From Triops longicaudatus (Eukaryota > Arthropoda > Branchiopoda > Notostraca > Triopsidae): a stretch of DNA of 64,000 nt. Under the pieces are notes generated by a model. That model saw nothing but the letters and a program-made list of their open reading frames with translations. It searched no databases and had not been told where the DNA came from. Shown piece by piece: positions 59,601-64,000 of the stretch. Position 1 is the stretch's first letter; every line of letters starts with the position of its first letter. The translations under genes and the position numbers were made by a program. The stretch is from assembly GCA_022885665.1 (NCBI GenBank), contig JAGQDJ010000098.1, positions 62,001 through 126,000 on the forward strand, read 5' to 3'.

Positions 59601-61098
59601 TCCTCTCCCTTGCAAGGATAACTTCCAGTTATCCAGGCAAGTACAGCTGAACCATTTCCTGTTAGATAATCGTTTGACGGATAACATGAAACGAGCTTTA
59701 TGATTCCCAGTTCATCCTCTTTTGTAGCTTGGGAGCTGAGAGCTGTCATCAAGAAAGGCCCCTTTTCATCCCACGATTCCTGGAATCTCCACTGTGTAGA
59801 GGCAAGCTGAGCTTTTCGAATGAGCTATGGAAACTTTGGACGGTGCTAAAAGATCTTCAGATCCATAAAAGATGAGGATAGTAAGGTAAAGCATAGTAAA
59901 GGCGAAGCATATTCACTCCCCGGGGTGATCTAGCGGAGTACCGAAAACGCGACATTATTGTGCGTTGTTATACGAAAGGATGTTTACTGCTGTCGTCGTC
60001 TAACGGGCACTAAAACGCTCGTGGAACAGCAGAGGCCAATTAGTTGCGCCTACCGAAAATGAGTTTTGTAGTCAAGTGCTATGTCCTATTTATGGAAGGG
60101 TGTGACACAAAAAGTAATACTGCCGTAGTGCAACAAGTATACAGTAATAAATGGTCAGCGTTTCCGGGTCGTCGAGAGGAATGATAAAATGCTGACGAAG
60201 AAAGCATTGCAGAATCCAATTGTGTGAACTAATGGCACGTCTAATTGTAGGCCTGATCCTGCTGGACAGGCTCGTTTTATTTTGGAAAGTTTCGGTGCAG
60301 GAAAAAAGTGTGAAAATAAATAATTTTAAACATGAATGATTCGACAGCAAGACAGTTTTGAACGGAAAATAAATAACTCTTCATAAGTTTTTTGTTATTG
60401 TATGTAAAAAGTCATTGTTGAATTCTCTGAAAGAACTTGCCATAATTTGTTAACGCTTCCTAAACATTGGGCATTCGTAAATGTTTCTGAAAATCAAGAA
60501 AAAAAAATTTCGTTCGTGGGTGTTTGTGTACCAGAACCTACTTTTTTCCCTGGCCAAAAGTTCACAGAGGAATTTGAATTGCATTACTGACTTATGCTAT
60601 CCTGCCTGAACTTTTTCAACTTTCAAAGGATCGTTGCCTTGTAAGCTTTACTTTCAAATCTCACATTTTTGTTCTTCAATTTTCTCCCCTTTTATTTCTT
60701 AGTAGTTTCAATTGTTTATTTGTATTGCTTTATTTGGTAGATTTTTTCAGTAGTGAAGTTTTTCTTATTTTCTATTTTAATTCATATTTACTTTTTATGC
60801 TTTTATATTTACATTGGTACTTTTTTGCATTTTTCGTGACACGAAGCCACTTAGAGCTTCAGGAATGCGAAAGGGGTCTGGAAATTTAGGAGATTTCTTG
60901 TTTACCTGGTACGCTACGTCTTGGCTGACCATACACATCTTGAAAACCAGTACACGTTCGTACCATTTGGAGTCTTTCCAGCCAAACATGGGTCCAAGGG
61001 AAATTAGGAGCGAAACGACCCACACACCTGCGATAATGAGGAGAATCCGTTGGCGAGAGCGTTTCTGGACGTAATCAATACTTGTCACTGCCCAGTAC
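53027..61098 (-). CDS. 5-HT1: Second 5-HT1-type receptor, 3' half (TM4 to TM7)
   Basis: Two exons (61098-60906 and 53641-53027) encode the last 268 residues or so. The first begins in phase 2 inside the DRY Arg and reads YWAVTSIDYV, TM4 (VWVVSLLISLGPMFGW) and MCMVSQDVAYQ. The second adds TM5 (FATMSTFYVPLAVILFLYW), a short third loop of about 75 residues, TM6 (CWLPFF), TM7 (NSTINPIVYTIF) and the C-terminus. These motifs place it with 5-HT1 receptors and close to the gene at 31128-45380. The exons for TM1 to TM3 are absent from 61099-64000 and should lie to the right. It is a partial gene, not a broken one: no stop or frameshift is seen. Subtype is undecided. Confidence 0.9.
55055..55938. mobile_element. 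AGGGCTG-family element, longer copy (884 bp)
   Basis: The left end AGGGCTGGGAGCGGCTCGAC and the reverse complement of the right end, AGGGCTGAGAATCGGTTCGG, are related inverted repeats. They also resemble the ends of the MITE at 47453. Both arms carry GTCGAGCCGA/AAGTCGG-type motifs. No long open frame and no clear target-site duplication were seen. Confidence 0.65.
57621..57636. repeat. 16-bp flanking repeat, left copy
   Basis: CTGGAATATTCTTGAG, matching 59115-59130 at 14 of 16 positions. Confidence 0.7.
57637..59114. mobile_element. Unclassified element with AGGGTG ends (1.48 kb)
   Basis: The left end is GCAGGGTGGGCAAAA and the reverse complement of the right end is ATAGGGTGACCAAACG. Near the right end AACGGGAC-T-GTCCCGTT forms a tight palindrome, and AACGGGACA recurs near the left end. 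Flanking 16-bp repeats match at 14 positions, longer than the usual 8 bp of hAT. No transposase frame is seen. Confidence 0.6.
59115..59130. repeat. 16-bp flanking repeat, right copy
   Basis: CTGGAATATTTTTGTG, the partner of 57621-57636. Confidence 0.7.
60906..61098 (-). CDS. 5-HT1: 5-HT1-type receptor 2, TM4/ECL2 exon
   Basis: Starts after TTGGTTAG and codes 64 full codons, from the Tyr of DRY to VSQDVAYQ, ending before GTAAAC at 60905. Its 5' boundary is at exactly the same codon position and phase as exon 4 of receptor 1. Confidence 0.9.
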
Positions 61099-62429
61099 CT
61101 AACCAAGTACACAAAAAACCGGAAACATTAATGCCGTACGTAACATCAGATATACATGCCCTTGGCAACATTATTGTTGAGAGAGGCGTGACCCCTAATC
61201 TCTTGTGAGGCCAGAGCAAGAACGGAGTATAGTGAACTTTTGTCTCGTTGATGTAGGATGTACTCGACTTACGGAAATGCTTTTACTCCGATGGTTTTAC
61301 TCAAACATCATACTCCAAAGCGTAAGAAGGATAATGGCTCCACTTAGTTACTTAGCCGTTTTCCTTCATGTAGAAAATATAGCTAAAAAGCTGCGTCCTT
61401 AAAATAGGATGTGGGTGATCGCTACTCAGTGTTTTACTTCTTGTTGGAGGAAATTTCATTGTTTTTGGATCCAAAGAATGTGTTTGCCTGGAACTAGCTG
61501 TTGTTGAGCTAAAGGTTTCGTTCTTATAAATACTTGCAAAGTAAACGTTTACGCAGGCATAATATTCATGTATCCAACTGCAATGGCGATGGCACGGTCG
61601 CATATGCGCATAGTAATCGTCCATAAAAAAAAATTTGTTGACTAGCAGAATCACGCTGAGCTGTACACCGTATGACCTTCGGGTGCCTGTTAGATTGTAT
61701 TCTCCACTAGTAAACAATTCCACGAACCCAATTGAAATCTAATATCCTAAGGAAGTCAATACCTCCCTCTTTCCCTATCTGCTTGCTGGTTTCGTCTAAT
61801 TTATCACTCCTGTTGTTCCCATGGAAGCAAAAAAAAAAAAAAAAAATGCGTGAGAAAAGTCGCGTACTACACCGGAGATTACAATCAGTTCGTAAAGAAC
61901 GACGATATCTAACCAGTAGGAACCTCTAAAGAAACATATGAATTTATCTGTTCCAATAGTTGGGGCGCGTTCTATAAAACAACCGTTTTGTGCACTTTTC
62001 GTGAATTCGAGGGGAAGGTGACAACAAAAAGGGGGAGTGGTTTGTTACATATTTTACTTTTCAATTCATGTCCATGAAGCAAAATTATTTAATTTAAATT
62101 GTGATTTGTCCGCTCCAGTTTGTCCCGAACAAATCGATGGAATGGTTGTCTGTGAAAACATATCCTAAATGAAATGTGTCTCGTAACTAAATTGAGAAAT
62201 CGATTACGAATGATATTCATTCTATTCTAGTCAAAGTCTTTTCTTGTTCTTACTTATCCACTTATCTGTTTTCTATTTTTCTTCATTCTATTTTTTTCCC
62301 GGCAGATCTTCGGGAAGAACCTGATTAGATTTCTCCTTGCTCGCGAACGAATCCAGCCATGTGGGTTACAAGACGGTAGAAGAAAAGACAAGCCTCGTTT
62401 GACACTCAGTGATCAAATCTTCCCGAAAG

Positions 62430-62457
62430 TTTTTTTTTTTTTTTTTTTTTTTTTTTT
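62430..62457 (+). repeat. Poly-T run (28 T)
   Basis: An uninterrupted T-run; its length is probably inexact. Confidence 0.85.
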
Positions 62458-63137
62458 CTAGGTAGAATCTCTGGTTCGGTGCGTATGTCACGTAAAAGCA
62501 CGTACTGTACAAAACGTATGCATTCCCATCGTATTGTACACCCACCAAGGGAACTTTTCAGACAGAAAGATTCCTAACTAATCCTATTACTTGTTCGTAC
62601 TCCTCTCGGCGTGACATAAATACGTGCTAAAGAAGCACTCCTTACCTTCTGTGTATTCCTGTTGACTTACTGTGTACAGAGAAAGCTCTAGCTACGATTA
62701 TTTGGTCTCACAGAATTGGTTGCATAGATATGAGAAAAGCGCCAGTTCCCAAAAAACTGATCAGTGCTCTTTCTGTATAGCCTTAGTGGCTGCACGAACA
62801 CAAAAAGTAAAGAAGTTATCTTCCTCTTCCACAGATTTCTACCTCTTTATACATTAATATCTTACCGACAGGGGGATTTTCCCAATGATGAGGGCCAGGG
62901 AGAGAAATCAATTTGGGGTGCAAATTGCGTGGGCGAGGGTATGAGGATCATTATGAAAAGAGCATGGGAAAGAAAAGGTGCCTGATTTGACTTATCGCCT
63001 GTTCTTTTCAACGAACACCCCATTGCAGTTCTTATTTCTTTTCGGGATCCCGACTGTAGTTGTGATTTCTTTTACTGCTGATCCTTTCTTTCGGGTTGCT
63101 TTATTTGGGGCTTAGAAGCAGAGCTTCCTTTTTGTAC

Positions 63138-63180
63138 AGTAGAACGTCATTTTTCGAATCTTTTTTATCTGAATATCCAA
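63138..63180 (+). mobile_element. Remnant of a pogo-like transposon end
   Basis: TA followed by CAGTAGAACGTCATTTTTCG resembles known pogo-like termini (CAGTAGAACCTCG plus an ATCCGAA-type block). No second end was located, so this is a fragment at best. Confidence 0.35.
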
Positions 63181-64000
63181 GAACTTACAAGCTCTGACTC
63201 AGCTGTAAACTGAAGAATGGGTGCTTGAGGTCACTCGCTGCTGCAATTTGACTTTACAAATGGTCTGCAGTACTACGGAAAGAAATTCGAGATTTAACAG
63301 CAACAATTCGCCCACTATACACAAGTTCTATCGGACTTTGACATTCAGAATAGTTATTACAACGAGTTGCCTCAATGTCGTCGGAAAATTTCATACCTTG
63401 TTAAAAAAAATTCTCCAAGTTTTGGGGTCAAATTGCCCCTTTAAACCGTGGAACCCAGAAAGGTGCCTTTCATCTCTAAAAATACTGCGTTGGTGATTTC
63501 TCCGAAAAACAGATAGCACCAGTCCCCAAACATCAGTGCGCTTGAACTCCCTAAAACGAGTCAATTGTGCCCCAACAAATGGTGAAGAACTGTAAGAAAT
63601 TTTAGTTATAATATTCGTCCACTTTTGGCTGCGATGAATACAAGAAATAGTCTGCTAACACGCTAAGATAGGTATATGATCCTAGTTATTGGGAGGTTTT
63701 TGGCCCCAATGCATAGCAGTAAGAAACCCCTTAATGTAGTGAACTAAAGCTCATAATTGGTTCACATTATGCTTATGCTGGCCGTTTTACTCCTGAAAGT
63801 AAGGTAATGCACGTAATTTTATCGCAGTTCTCTACATTTCGAAGGGTGTTAAGAATCTTACGCAGCTCTGCAATTAATTTCGTTGGCAAATTACACGAAT
63901 GGCATGCATGCAAATGATCAACGTTTGGAACCACACACAGGCATGTTATGAAACCGAATTTTGGCACTAATGATCAACACTAAACAATATATTCGCAACA

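Larger units (their letters stand above)
53642..60905 (-). other. 5-HT1: Intron of 5-HT1-type receptor 2 (7.3 kb)
   Basis: No exon is recognised. It contains the second AGGGCTG-family element (55055-55938), a 14-bp palindrome CGGATCATGATCCG near 56107 and the 1.48 kb element 57637-59114. A B-box-like GGTTCGAATCC near 57218 lacks a tRNA fold around it. Confidence 0.7.
61099..64000 (-). other. Presumed upstream intron of 5-HT1-type receptor 2, to window end
   Basis: No TM1-TM3 exon or other coding exon is found on either strand. Poly-A (61829-61846) and poly-T (62430-62457) runs are present. A pogo-like transposon end, CAGTAGAACGTCATTTTTCG, lies at about 63138. Confidence 0.6.

Noticed and set aside
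61352..61723. Minus-strand frame of 123 codons upstream of the receptor 2 exon, tested as TM1-TM3
   Set aside because: It lacks the expected LAVADLL, SSDV and DR motifs, so it is not the missing part of the receptor.

Overview
This is animal genomic DNA, AT-rich, with spliced genes far apart and many remnants of DNA transposons. The RING/B-box protein at the left edge closely resembles the arthropod TRIM-NHL protein Thin, and the two receptors are of the invertebrate 5-HT1 type, so an arthropod is the best guess. No order or species can be named from the sequence. There is no bacterial-type content, CRISPR array or operon.

Four genes can be supported. (1) Positions 1-2841, minus strand: the 5' part of a Thin/TRIM32-like E3 ubiquitin ligase, with three exons visible; it runs off the left edge before any NHL repeats. 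(2) 14253-16675, plus strand: a complete five-exon gene for a 486-residue Costars-domain protein (ABRA/STARS family, actin and Rho signalling) with a long acidic, probably disordered tail. (3) 31128-45380, plus strand: a complete four-exon gene for a 587-residue 5-HT1-type serotonin receptor, with introns of 9.8, 2.1 and 0.6 kb. (4) 53027-61098, minus strand: the last two coding exons (TM4 to TM7) of a second 5-HT1-type receptor; its TM1-TM3 exons must lie beyond the right edge. Receptors 3 and 4 are tail-to-tail paralogues about 7.6 kb apart. Genes 1 and 2 both have relatives with roles in muscle, but nothing in the sequence shows that they work together.

The rest is intergenic or intronic. 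It holds several terminal-inverted-repeat elements, some with target-site duplications I could read directly: a 4.16 kb hAT-like element (6242-10399, 8-bp duplication), a 190-bp hAT-like MITE (12028-12217, perfect 8-bp duplication) and a 1.1 kb hAT-like element in receptor intron 2 (41998-43113, 7/8 duplication). Others are two copies of an AGGGCTG-ended family (47453-47781 and 55055-55938), a foldback element with 37-bp arms (38805-38972), a 1.48 kb element between 16-bp flanking repeats (57637-59114) and pogo-like fragments. A perfect 94-bp inverted repeat (10933-11026 and 14493-14586) brackets the first coding exon of the Costars gene. A 17-base N gap between homopolymers lies at 51162-51178.

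I found no convincing tRNA, rRNA or other RNA gene and no obviously new multi-gene system. The most useful leads are the paralogous receptor pair, the tailed Costars protein and the perfect 94-bp inverted repeat. All exon structures were assembled by eye from reading frame, splice sites and family knowledge; none was tested against transcripts or databases.
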